Positions 1 through 5,627 of a stretch of DNA of 5,627 nt are shown here, in pieces. Below the pieces are notes generated by a model. It was not told where the DNA came from. It was given only the letters and a program-made list of their open reading frames with translations, and searched no databases. The position numbers and the translations under genes are program-made. The DNA is from Methylobacterium sp. (lineage in GTDB: Bacteria > Pseudomonadota > Alphaproteobacteria > Rhizobiales > Beijerinckiaceae). Location: assembly GCA_021154065.1 (NCBI GenBank), contig JAJKJG010000058.1, positions 1 through 5,627 on the forward strand, in the 5' to 3' direction. Position 1 is the first letter of the stretch, and every line of letters starts with the position of its first letter.

Positions 1-230
1 ATCGAGTCGAGGGCCGCCTCTTCGCCGGGCATGCGCCTTTCCTCGGCGAGCGTCAGACCCTCGTTGGGGCGGCGCCAGTTGATCAGGGCCTGCACCGCTC
101 CGGCGATGGGCTCGCGGAGGAGGCGGTTGAAGGCCGGCCGGTAGTAAGGGTCCGTCCGGCGCATGACGTGCAGCAGATTCTCCGCGCGGCGCTGCACCCA
201 TCTCTCGACTTGCAGCGAACCGGCGGTCAT
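1..230 (-). CDS. Hypothetical protein, N-terminal 76 codons only (runs off the window)
   Basis: The minus-strand frame opens with ATG at 230-228 and stays open to the window edge, so only the N-terminus is seen. The ATG overlaps the upstream stop codon (ATGA, 230-227), the usual sign of translational coupling, and an AGGA lies about ten bases upstream of it. The visible part has no signal peptide or membrane segment. It is rich in arginine and glutamate and looks helical, with residues such as W11, the stretch DPYYRPAFNRLL at 27-38, W52 and MPGEE at 67-71. I do not recognise the family. As the third member of the cytochrome c operon it probably serves the same process, but unlike the two upstream products it appears to start in the cytoplasm. 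The reading frame and start are well supported; the function is unknown. Confidence 0.75.
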   Translation of the reverse strand, partial: MTAGSLQVERWVQRRAENLLHVMRRTDPYYRPAFNRLLREPIAGAVQALINWRRPNEGLTLAEERRMPGEEAALDS

Positions 231-1186
231 CGCACGGCGGTCCTGCGCGCCTGTTCGCCCGGCCAGCAGTCCTCGGCCACGGCGGCGCCGGCGGCGAAGC
301 CCGCGGCTTCGCGCTCGGCGACCTCCTCGTTGTAGAGAGCGAAGTTGAGGAGGAACATCCGGTTCATGTAGGCCCGGCCGAGATAGAAGCCCGGCCGGAT
401 CATCCGGATCTCGTCGCGGATCTGGAGGCCGCCGCGGCCCGCCAGCACGTCCGGACGGGGCCGGTAGCCTTCGATCGCGTCGGTGTAGGCGTAGTCGACG
501 ATCACCGATTCCCGACGGCCGTCGACGAGGCTCTGCCCGCAATAAAGCTTCGCCGGGAACAGCAACCACACCGTGTCGGTCCCGAGAGCCCGGCCGATCC
601 GGCTTTCGCGCGGGATGGCGGCGGTCCTGACGCTGTCGACGTCGTCGACGAGGGGCCGCAGGACGACGACGTTCTCGATCATGTTCCGCAGGATGCGCTC
701 GTCCCGGTAGAACACCTTGCCTTTCCAAAGGCGGCGCCCGAGCTCCTCGATGAACTCGACGCTCCGCCCGGCGACGCGGCCGTGGATCCCGCCCAGGATC
801 TCCTCCAGCCGCGTCCTCAGGCGGTCGCCTCCCTCGCCGTTGTCCGCGCGAGCGAAGAAGAGGTCGCCCAGGTGCGGGCCGTCGGGGATCGGTCCGGCGG
901 TCAGCCGCCCGTAGAGCTGGTCGACCTCCTCCTGGGTCAGGGCGGCGATATTCTCCGGCGTGATCTTCATCAGGTCCGCGCGCGAAAGCGGAAACTCCTG
1001 TTCGACCCGGGCGAAATCCACCCGGAACGTCTTGGCGGGATTGTCCGGGTCCCTGAGCGACGGATCGGTCCGCGGCGCGAAGGGGATGTCCGGGGCTTGC
1101 TGCGCCTCCCCGCGCGGCGCAAGACCCGCCAGCAAAGCGAGCGTGAGCGCCGCGCCGCCCATACCGGTCCAGCGTCGTCTATCCAT
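227..1186 (-). CDS. Exported hypothetical protein, partner of the dihaem cytochrome c
   Basis: A 319-residue protein with a clear Sec-type signal peptide: arginines at 3-5, a hydrophobic core at about 10-23 and a likely cleavage after GEA (A28), leaving a soluble periplasmic protein of about 290 residues. There is no CxxCH, so it is not a c-type cytochrome, and there are only two cysteines (C216, C307), which could form a disulfide. The first half is polar and helical, with TAGPIPDG at 96-103. The second half looks beta-rich: WKGKVFY at 154-160, PAKLYCGQSLVDG at 211-223, VIVDYAYTD at 228-236, then RDEIR and RPGFYLGRAY at 257-273. The WxGK followed by strand-rich blocks recalls lipocalin-like GXWXG/DUF4334 proteins, but that is only a resemblance. 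The start is supported by an AAGGGGGAA ribosome binding site. The gene follows the cytochrome gene after 16 bases and overlaps the next gene by four, so co-expression is likely. The function is not known; a substrate-binding or accessory role to the cytochrome is inference. Confidence 0.85.
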   Translation of the reverse strand: MDRRRWTGMGGAALTLALLAGLAPRGEAQQAPDIPFAPRTDPSLRDPDNPAKTFRVDFARVEQEFPLSRADLMKITPENIAALTQEEVDQLYGRLTAGPIPDGPHLGDLFFARADNGEGGDRLRTRLEEILGGIHGRVAGRSVEFIEELGRRLWKGKVFYRDERILRNMIENVVVLRPLVDDVDSVRTAAIPRESRIGRALGTDTVWLLFPAKLYCGQSLVDGRRESVIVDYAYTDAIEGYRPRPDVLAGRGGLQIRDEIRMIRPGFYLGRAYMNRMFLLNFALYNEEVAEREAAGFAAGAAVAEDCWPGEQARRTAVR

Positions 1187-1202
1187 CGGTTCCCCCTTCG
1201 GT

Positions 1203-3647
1203 TCAGAGCGTGGCCAGAAAGGCGATCAGCGCCTGCTTCTCGCGTTCGGAGAGGTCCTCGCCGAACCGGTGCCCGGCGTTCTCGACCCGGCCCAGCACGT
1301 TTGAATAGAAGCTCTGGATGAAATCCCGCTGCTCCTGCGAGAGGTCGAGGGTGAAGTGATCCTGCCGCGCCTCGAGCCGGGCGTGCAGCCGGCCGAGCCC
1401 GCTCTTCAGCTCGTTGAATCGGCCGACCGTGAGGATGTCCTTGTATTTCGCCTCGAGCTTCTGCGGATCGCGGCGGGACAGAACGACGTCCTGGATGAGG
1501 TCCTTGTAGCGCAGGCTGTTCACCATCACGGCCGGGGAGCCCTTGGGCAGCTTGATGCTGAGCCCGCTTTCGCGGCCGAGGATCGTCACCTTCGGCGCAA
1601 CGTCCACGATGATGTCCGCATCGACGAGGTTGACCTTGGGAATCCGCTTTTCGGGATTGAGCAGGTCGTTCATCGCGGTTTTGAAGAGAGTGTAGCGGCC
1701 CTCCACGCTCGGATCGAACGGCGCGCAAGGCGGCGCATTGGCCAGCGGCTTTTGGTTCGCGTCCACGTAGGGCGACGAATAGAAATCCAGCTCCTTCCTG
1801 GACGGCTTGCCGCACAGCTCCGGCCCGATCGCGTTGTTGTGCATGAACGGCGCGAAGGCCCAGACGCTGAGCAGGGACGGCGGCCGGTAATAGCCGCGTC
1901 CCCCGCCTTTCATGACCTCGTTCAGGGCGGGATCGACCGGCCGCTCGTGCAGGTCGCGCGCCGCGTATTGATCCCAGACGCGGCTCGCCATGTGGTTGGA
2001 GTGCATCGCGCGTCCGGCGTAGGTGCCGACGCGACTGGCCGGAACCGGACGCTCGTGGCTGAGGAAGTCGATCCGCAGAGTCGGGTCGTTCGGATCGGTT
2101 TTTCTGAAGTCGACGGTCTCGTAAGGCCCGCTCTGGCTCGAATGGCACCCGGCGCATGTCCTGGCGAAGACCTGCCGCCCCAGCGCGACGGAGCCTTCTC
2201 CGAACTCCCGGTCGAGCTGGGCGTCAAGCTCCTGCGGACCGGACAGGCCGCGGGCTCGCCAGAGATCCGTCGGTCGGGCGGTCAGGAAGAACGCCTCGAG
2301 ATCGTCGAGCCGGTCCTCGATTGCCCGGAAGCTGGCGCAATCGCGCCGGCACTGGCCGATGTCGAACGGCGTCTGTCCGTAGTTGCGCTGCGCCGGATCG
2401 ACCGCGCGCACATCGGGGATGTGGTTGAGCCAGCACTGCTCGGCGCAGGAGCCGATGTTGAAGTAGACCCGCTGGATCGCCTCTTTGGCGCCGATCGAAT
2501 CTTCGCCGCCTTTGAGAATGTTCTGGACGCCCTCGGTCTTCTCGCTGCGCCGCCAGCATTTGCCGGGCTTGTCCGGCTCGCACCAGCAGTTCGCGTCCGG
2601 GCCTGCGGGACAGGACGCGGCCTGGCGCCATTTGAGCACCCGGTGATCGTGCAGCGGCCGCCGGGAGAAATTGTAGATCGGATTCATGGTGCCGGGGTTC
2701 GACACGATGTCCATGGGCAAGGCCGAAGTGTCGACGGCTCCGGGCCGGGACCGCGCGATCAGCTGCCACTCCAGCGCATGCTGGGACATGCCGGAGGCCA
2801 GGAGCTGCGAAATGCGGCTGTACTGGGCGCCGACGAGGCCGTCGACCTCACCCCATTTCGGATTGTTGGGGTCGGCCGCCTTCTTGAGCGGATCGTGCGA
2901 GATGTGGCACGCGCCGCAACTCATGCCGATCCGGAACGGCGGCTCGATCGAGCCGTCGAAGAGCCGCGTCGCCCGGGAATCGCTGTCGTTCGGATCGTCG
3001 GACAGGGGCTTCCCGTAGCCCTCCCAGGTGGCGAGGGAGCCGTTCAGCTTCCGCCACGTCTCGGCGTCGAAGCGGGGGTTCGGAAACTTGCGCAGGCCAA
3101 GCGCCCCCGTGGAGGTGCCGAACTTCAGATCGCACGGGCTCTGCCGCTGATCGCTCGCGCCCTCGGGCGTGGCGCTGAAGGGCGCATCCCTGAAGCCGCA
3201 GGCCGGGTCGCGGTAGGTTTGATTGCCGATGCGCTCCTTGCCGACGAACTTGAGGAGCTCGGCGTCGCCGGGGCACCACTGGAATCCGTAGGTTTCCTCG
3301 AGCGTTTTGGCCGGGCAGCCGGGCTGGCCAGGAACGCAGCAGTCGGGGTCCGGAAGGACGCCCCAGGCCTGGAACAGATCCTCTTTGTTCTTCGCCGCCA
3401 GGATCTTGTACCAGTCGATCGCGACGCCGAGGCGTTGGGGGTAGGAATAGGTGAAAAAGCGGTCATTGTCCGCGGTTGCGAAGAACCAGATTTCGCGCCC
3501 GGCTCGCGCCTTCGGCTCGTACGCCGCGTCGCCTTCGGCGAAGCCTGGATTGAGCGAACTTTGGGCGCGGCCGGTCTTGACGCCGCCGGCGCTCAAGACC
3601 AGGAGCAGGACCGCCAACAAGAGTTTCGATCTGGACAAGACTCGCAT
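1203..3647 (-). CDS. Exported dihaem cytochrome c, RoxA/peroxidase-like, cysteine-rich
   Basis: An 814-residue protein with a signal peptide (R2, R6, K8, hydrophobic core about 9-22, likely cleavage after GRA at 28), so it should act in the periplasm or outside the cell. Two CxxCH sites bind covalent haem c: CGACH at 244-248, followed by HDPLKKAADPNNPKW (251-265), and CAGCH at 498-502. The part after the second site holds histidines that could be distal ligands (H549, H552), then PPSLLSVWAFAPFMHNN at 589-605, typical of the dihaem peroxidase/oxidoreductase superfamily. It ends in GHRFGEDL (792-799) and a terminal helix EKQALIAFLATL, as in cytochrome c domains. The size exceeds ordinary dihaem peroxidases (about 330-480 residues) and is nearer the rubber oxygenase RoxA type. 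Besides the four haem cysteines there are 16 more, suggesting several disulfides. The start at 3647 is chosen because GAAGGAG lies six bases upstream and the signal peptide begins there; the frame stays open to 3989, but that extension has no protein-like features. Cytochrome identity is firm; whether it is an oxygenase, a peroxidase or an electron carrier cannot be told. Confidence 0.92.
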   Translation of the reverse strand: MRVLSRSKLLLAVLLLVLSAGGVKTGRAQSSLNPGFAEGDAAYEPKARAGREIWFFATADNDRFFTYSYPQRLGVAIDWYKILAAKNKEDLFQAWGVLPDPDCCVPGQPGCPAKTLEETYGFQWCPGDAELLKFVGKERIGNQTYRDPACGFRDAPFSATPEGASDQRQSPCDLKFGTSTGALGLRKFPNPRFDAETWRKLNGSLATWEGYGKPLSDDPNDSDSRATRLFDGSIEPPFRIGMSCGACHISHDPLKKAADPNNPKWGEVDGLVGAQYSRISQLLASGMSQHALEWQLIARSRPGAVDTSALPMDIVSNPGTMNPIYNFSRRPLHDHRVLKWRQAASCPAGPDANCWCEPDKPGKCWRRSEKTEGVQNILKGGEDSIGAKEAIQRVYFNIGSCAEQCWLNHIPDVRAVDPAQRNYGQTPFDIGQCRRDCASFRAIEDRLDDLEAFFLTARPTDLWRARGLSGPQELDAQLDREFGEGSVALGRQVFARTCAGCHSSQSGPYETVDFRKTDPNDPTLRIDFLSHERPVPASRVGTYAGRAMHSNHMASRVWDQYAARDLHERPVDPALNEVMKGGGRGYYRPPSLLSVWAFAPFMHNNAIGPELCGKPSRKELDFYSSPYVDANQKPLANAPPCAPFDPSVEGRYTLFKTAMNDLLNPEKRIPKVNLVDADIIVDVAPKVTILGRESGLSIKLPKGSPAVMVNSLRYKDLIQDVVLSRRDPQKLEAKYKDILTVGRFNELKSGLGRLHARLEARQDHFTLDLSQEQRDFIQSFYSNVLGRVENAGHRFGEDLSEREKQALIAFLATL

Positions 3648-3653
3648 CGCGAA

Positions 3654-3660
3654 CTCCTTC
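3654..3660 (-). promoter_or_regulatory. Ribosome binding site that fixes the cytochrome c start
   Basis: On the minus strand this reads GAAGGAG, six bases before the ATG at 3647-3645. It is a near-perfect Shine-Dalgarno sequence, and a signal peptide follows directly. This decides in favour of the 814-residue product over the longer open frame. Confidence 0.85.
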
Positions 3661-3673
3661 GCAACCGAATGTC

Positions 3674-3701
3674 CTGATACGGCGATGACGAATCGTGTCG
3701 A
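3674..3701 (-). promoter_or_regulatory. Candidate sigma-70-type promoter of the cytochrome c operon
   Basis: On the minus strand TCGACA (3701-3696, five of six matches to TTGACA) is followed after 16 bases by TATCAG (3679-3674, four of six matches to TATAAT). Transcription would start near 3667, giving a leader of about 20 bases that just contains the ribosome binding site. The spacer holds a small inverted repeat, ACGA-A-TCGT (3688-3696), too short to call an operator. The position is good, but hexamers like these also occur by chance. Confidence 0.4.
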
Positions 3702-3861
3702 AAGGCCGGCCCTGCCGCAACGCTTCATCCTGGACCAACCGGCGGAAAAAGCAAGAACTCGCGGTCTGCCGACGCGGCCGCCCATCGAGGAATTTTTGCT
3801 TGAGGATTTGCCGGGCCTGAGGCATCCGCCCTGGTTCTCCCGCAATTTTGGCGCAGGGGGT

Positions 3862-3889
3862 TCGACATGCCCACCCCATGACCTACGAA
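3862..3889 (+). promoter_or_regulatory. Weak candidate promoter for the maoC-like gene
   Basis: TCGACA (3862-3867) is followed after 16 bases by TACGAA (3884-3889). The -35 hexamer and the spacing are the same as in the candidate on the opposite strand, but the -10 match is poor (three of six). It would give a leader of about 90 bases before the ATG at 3988. This is a suggestion only. Confidence 0.22.
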
Positions 3890-3975
3890 GCACGCCGTGC
3901 GAGAATGCGGCTTCGACCGCCTCTCCATCTTGAACACGCCAAAACCATGCGCGCGAGCCGCGTCGACGACTTCGC

Positions 3976-3980
3976 GGAGG
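3976..3980 (+). promoter_or_regulatory. Ribosome binding site of the maoC-like gene
   Basis: GGAGG lies seven bases before the ATG at 3988, a canonical Shine-Dalgarno at ideal spacing. It supports this start over an overlapping plus-strand open frame that begins further upstream in another phase. Confidence 0.85.
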
Positions 3981-3987
3981 CCCTTCC

Positions 3988-4482
3988 ATGACGAAGCAAC
4001 TCTATCTCGAAGACCTGAGCGTCGGCGCCGTTTTCCGGTCGGCCACCCGCCGGGTCGGGACCGAGGACATCAAGCGCTTCGCGGGCGAATTCGACCCGCA
4101 GCCGTTCCATCTGGACGAAGCGGACGCGGCGCGATCCTTTTTCGGCGGGCTCGCCGCGAGTGGCTGGCATACGGCGGCGATCACGATGCGGCTGCTCGTC
4201 GAGAGCCTGCCGATTGCCGGAGGCGTCATCGGCGCGGGGATGGACGAGCTGCGCTGGCCGAAGCCGGTGAGGCCCGAAGACATCTTGACGGTGGAGAGCG
4301 AGGTCTTGGAGCTGCGCCCGTCGAAGTCGCGCCCGGATCGCGGCATGGCGAAGTTCCGGACGACGACGCTGAACCAGCACGGCGAGGCGGTTCAGGTCCT
4401 CGTCTCCAACCTTGTGGTCCAGCGGCGGAATTCGGAGGGCGAGACGCGCAAAGGCGCCGAGGGCGGCGTCGCGCCCGCTTGA
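3988..4482 (+). CDS. MaoC-like hot-dog dehydratase / (R)-specific enoyl-CoA hydratase family
   Basis: A 164-residue protein of the single hot-dog MaoC family, whose best-known members hydrate trans-2-enoyl-CoA to (3R)-hydroxyacyl-CoA in the cytoplasm. The hydratase motif is visible as FDPQPFH at 35-41. D36 and H41 have the five-residue spacing of the catalytic pair of PhaJ-type hydratases, with Gln at 38 where the classical motif has Asn. The conserved helix follows (FFGGLAASGWHTAAITMRLL, 51-70), then the beta-sheet block ELRWPKPVRPEDIL (87-100). The last 15 or so residues are polar and probably disordered. The length is normal for the family (about 150 residues). It is transcribed away from the cytochrome operon and towards the serA-type gene, with no partner gene on its strand in view. 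The exact acyl-CoA substrate cannot be read from the sequence; many such proteins act in fatty acid, polyhydroxyalkanoate or C4/C5-acid metabolism. Confidence 0.9.
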   Translation: MTKQLYLEDLSVGAVFRSATRRVGTEDIKRFAGEFDPQPFHLDEADAARSFFGGLAASGWHTAAITMRLLVESLPIAGGVIGAGMDELRWPKPVRPEDILTVESEVLELRPSKSRPDRGMAKFRTTTLNQHGEAVQVLVSNLVVQRRNSEGETRKGAEGGVAPA

Positions 4483-4525
4483 GGAGTCCCTATGTGCGGG
4501 GCGACCGCAGCCGTGAGCGGGGCGG
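4483..4525. other. Short convergent gap between the maoC-like gene and serA
   Basis: Only 43 bases separate the two converging stop codons. A six-base-pair stem, GGGCGG (4520-4525) with CCGCCC (4537-4542), could form and reaches into the serA 3' end. No T tract follows on either strand, so it is not a convincing intrinsic terminator. Termination may be Rho-dependent, or the transcripts may overlap. Confidence 0.4.
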
Positions 4526-5627
4526 CTAAAACCGCACCGCCCGCGCGCGCTTGACCTGCGGGATCGCCTCGATCCGGCGCAAAAGGTCCGGCGAGACCGG
4601 CTCGTCCACCGCCACGAGGCAGATGGCGTCGCCCCCGGCCCGGTCGCGGCCGAGCGCGAACGTCGCGACGTTGACCTCCGCCTCGCCGAGCAGCGTGCCG
4701 AAGCGGCCGATGAAGCCCGGCTTGTCGGCGTTGCGCACGAAAATCATGTTGGGGGCGAACTCGGCGTCGACCGCGATGTCGCGGATTTCGATCACGCGCG
4801 GTTTGCCGTCCTGGAACACCGTGCCGCCGGCGTGGCGCGACGTGTCCTCGGCGTCGATCGTGACGCGCACGAAGCTCTCGTAATCGCGATGGACGGTCTC
4901 GCGCTTCAGCTCCTCGACCGTGATGCCGCGCTCGCGCGCGATCACGGGCGCCGCCACCATGTTGATGTCCTGCAAAAAGGGCCTGAGCGCGCCCGTCACC
5001 GCCGCCGAGGTGAGGGCGCGCGTGTTCATGCCGGCGACCGCGCCCTCGTACTCGATGCGGATGCCGCGGATCGGCGCCTCCGTGAGCTGGCCCACGAAGG
5101 AGCCGAGCTTTTCGGCGAGCGCCACGAACGGCCTAAGCCTTGGCGCCTCCTCGGCCGTGATGGAGGGGAAGTTGACGGCGTTCTGGATCGCGCCTTGCAG
5201 CAGGTAATCCGACATCTGCTCGGCCACCTGCAAGGCCACGTTCTCCTGCGCCTCCGCGGTCGCCGCGCCGAGGTGGGGCGTGCAGACCACGTTCGGATGC
5301 CCGAACAGCGGATTCGCGGTCGCCGGCTCCTCCAGGAACACGTCGAAGGCCGCGCCGGCGACGTGCCCGGAGTCGAGCGCCGCCCGTAGGCCGACCTCGT
5401 CCACGAGGCCGCCGCGGGCGCAGTTGACGATGCGCACGCCCTTCTTGGTCCGGGCGATGGCTTCCGCGGAGAGGATGTTGCGCGTCTTGTCGGTGAGCGG
5501 CACGTGCAGGGTGATGACGTCGGCGCGGCGCAAGAGGTCGTCCGGTTCCACCTTCTCGACGCCGAGTTCGAGCGCGCGCTCGGGCGAGAGGAAAGGGTCG
5601 TAGGCGATCACCTTCATGTGCAGGCCG
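4526..5627 (-). CDS. serA: D-3-phosphoglycerate dehydrogenase, long form, C-terminal part (5' end beyond window)
   Basis: Catalyses the NAD-dependent oxidation of 3-phosphoglycerate to 3-phosphohydroxypyruvate, the first step of serine synthesis, in the cytoplasm. The frame is still open at the window end (three codons, G-L-H, precede the internal Met at 5617), so the first part of the protein with the GxGxxG nucleotide-binding turn is missing. Numbering from that Met, the substrate/catalytic residues are R68 in NCARGGLVDE, E97 in FLEEP and H115 in TPHLGAAT, matching the Arg-Glu-His set of E. coli SerA. Residues about 150-285 form the intervening domain found only in long-form enzymes, and about 291-363 form the C-terminal ACT domain (DKPGFIGRFGTLLGEAEVN at 298-316), which in this family binds serine for feedback control. 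The visible 366 residues fit a full length near 525-530. Wording such as LTDKTRNILSAEA and ALQVAEQMSDYLL is typical of alphaproteobacterial SerA. No frameshift or lost key residue is seen. Confidence 0.95.
   Translation of the reverse strand, partial: GLHMKVIAYDPFLSPERALELGVEKVEPDDLLRRADVITLHVPLTDKTRNILSAEAIARTKKGVRIVNCARGGLVDEVGLRAALDSGHVAGAAFDVFLEEPATANPLFGHPNVVCTPHLGAATAEAQENVALQVAEQMSDYLLQGAIQNAVNFPSITAEEAPRLRPFVALAEKLGSFVGQLTEAPIRGIRIEYEGAVAGMNTRALTSAAVTGALRPFLQDINMVAAPVIARERGITVEELKRETVHRDYESFVRVTIDAEDTSRHAGGTVFQDGKPRVIEIRDIAVDAEFAPNMIFVRNADKPGFIGRFGTLLGEAEVNVATFALGRDRAGGDAICLVAVDEPVSPDLLRRIEAIPQVKRARAVRF

Larger units (their letters stand above)
3648..3987. other. Divergent intergenic region between the cytochrome c operon and the maoC-like gene
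   Basis: 340 bases separate two divergent starts. The stretch contains A/T-richer patches (around 3791-3810 and 3842-3850) unusual for this GC-rich window, ribosome binding sites at both ends, and one promoter candidate per strand. Open frames cross it on both strands, including an upstream extension of the cytochrome frame, but their translations are arginine/proline-rich, lack recognisable domains and look like non-coding read-through of GC-rich DNA. No RNA gene, riboswitch or long inverted repeat was seen. Confidence 0.7.

Noticed and set aside
970..2157. 395-codon minus-strand open frame overlapping both the cytochrome and the 319-residue gene in another phase
   Set aside because: The translation is arginine/proline/glycine-rich without domains and spans the boundary of two well-supported genes, so it is a frame shadow.
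1203..3647. Naming the cytochrome roxA or mauG
   Set aside because: The two haem sites and the PF-HNN region fit the superfamily, but the specific substrate and diagnostic residues cannot be confirmed by eye, so no symbol is given.
1356..3677. 773-codon plus-strand open frame antisense to the cytochrome c gene
   Set aside because: Its length comes from the GC-rich codon pattern of the real gene opposite. The translation has no recognisable domain, while the minus strand has a signal peptide, two haem motifs and a good ribosome binding site.
3688..3696. ACGA-A-TCGT inverted repeat as a repressor operator
   Set aside because: Arms of only four bases are expected by chance, and flanking bases do not extend the symmetry.
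3725..3937. 70-codon minus-strand open frame in the intergenic region
   Set aside because: No convincing ribosome binding site or domain, composition like random GC-rich translation, and it lies in the divergent promoter region.
3648..3989. N-terminal extension of the cytochrome c frame by 114 codons
   Set aside because: The extension would bury the signal peptide inside the protein. GAAGGAG directly before the ATG at 3647 and the promoter candidate inside the extension favour the shorter product.
4517..4544. GC-rich hairpin between the converging genes as an intrinsic terminator
   Set aside because: The stem is only six base pairs with an 11-base loop, and neither strand has a T tract after it.

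Overview
The window is a GC-rich stretch of bacterial chromosome, most likely from an alphaproteobacterium. That assignment rests on the serA-type gene at the right edge, whose protein reads like alphaproteobacterial long-form phosphoglycerate dehydrogenases, and on the base composition. No RNA gene, mobile element, long repeat or CRISPR array was recognised.

Left two thirds (minus strand, 3647 down to 1): a tight three-gene run, probably one operon. It begins with an exported 814-residue cytochrome c carrying two CxxCH haem sites (C244-C247-H248 and C498-C501-H502) and many extra cysteines. After 16 bases comes a 319-residue protein with a signal peptide and no haem motif, which I cannot name. 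Its stop overlaps the start of a third gene in an ATGA overlap; that gene leaves the window after 76 codons. The cytochrome resembles large dihaem RoxA / cytochrome c peroxidase-like proteins in general organisation. The likely theme is periplasmic redox chemistry, substrate unknown.

Middle (3648-3987): a 340-base divergent intergenic region with strong ribosome binding sites at both ends and a weak-to-moderate promoter candidate on each strand. The cytochrome frame stays open through this region, but the sequence favours a start at 3647, which leaves the region non-coding.

Right third: a plus-strand MaoC-like hot-dog hydratase (3988-4482) converges on a minus-strand D-3-phosphoglycerate dehydrogenase (stop at 4526, 5' end beyond 5627). 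These look like ordinary metabolic genes; nothing visible ties them to the cytochrome operon.

The most interesting part is the cytochrome c / secreted partner / third-gene cassette, a possible poorly described periplasmic oxidative system. The sequence supports the architecture but not a substrate.
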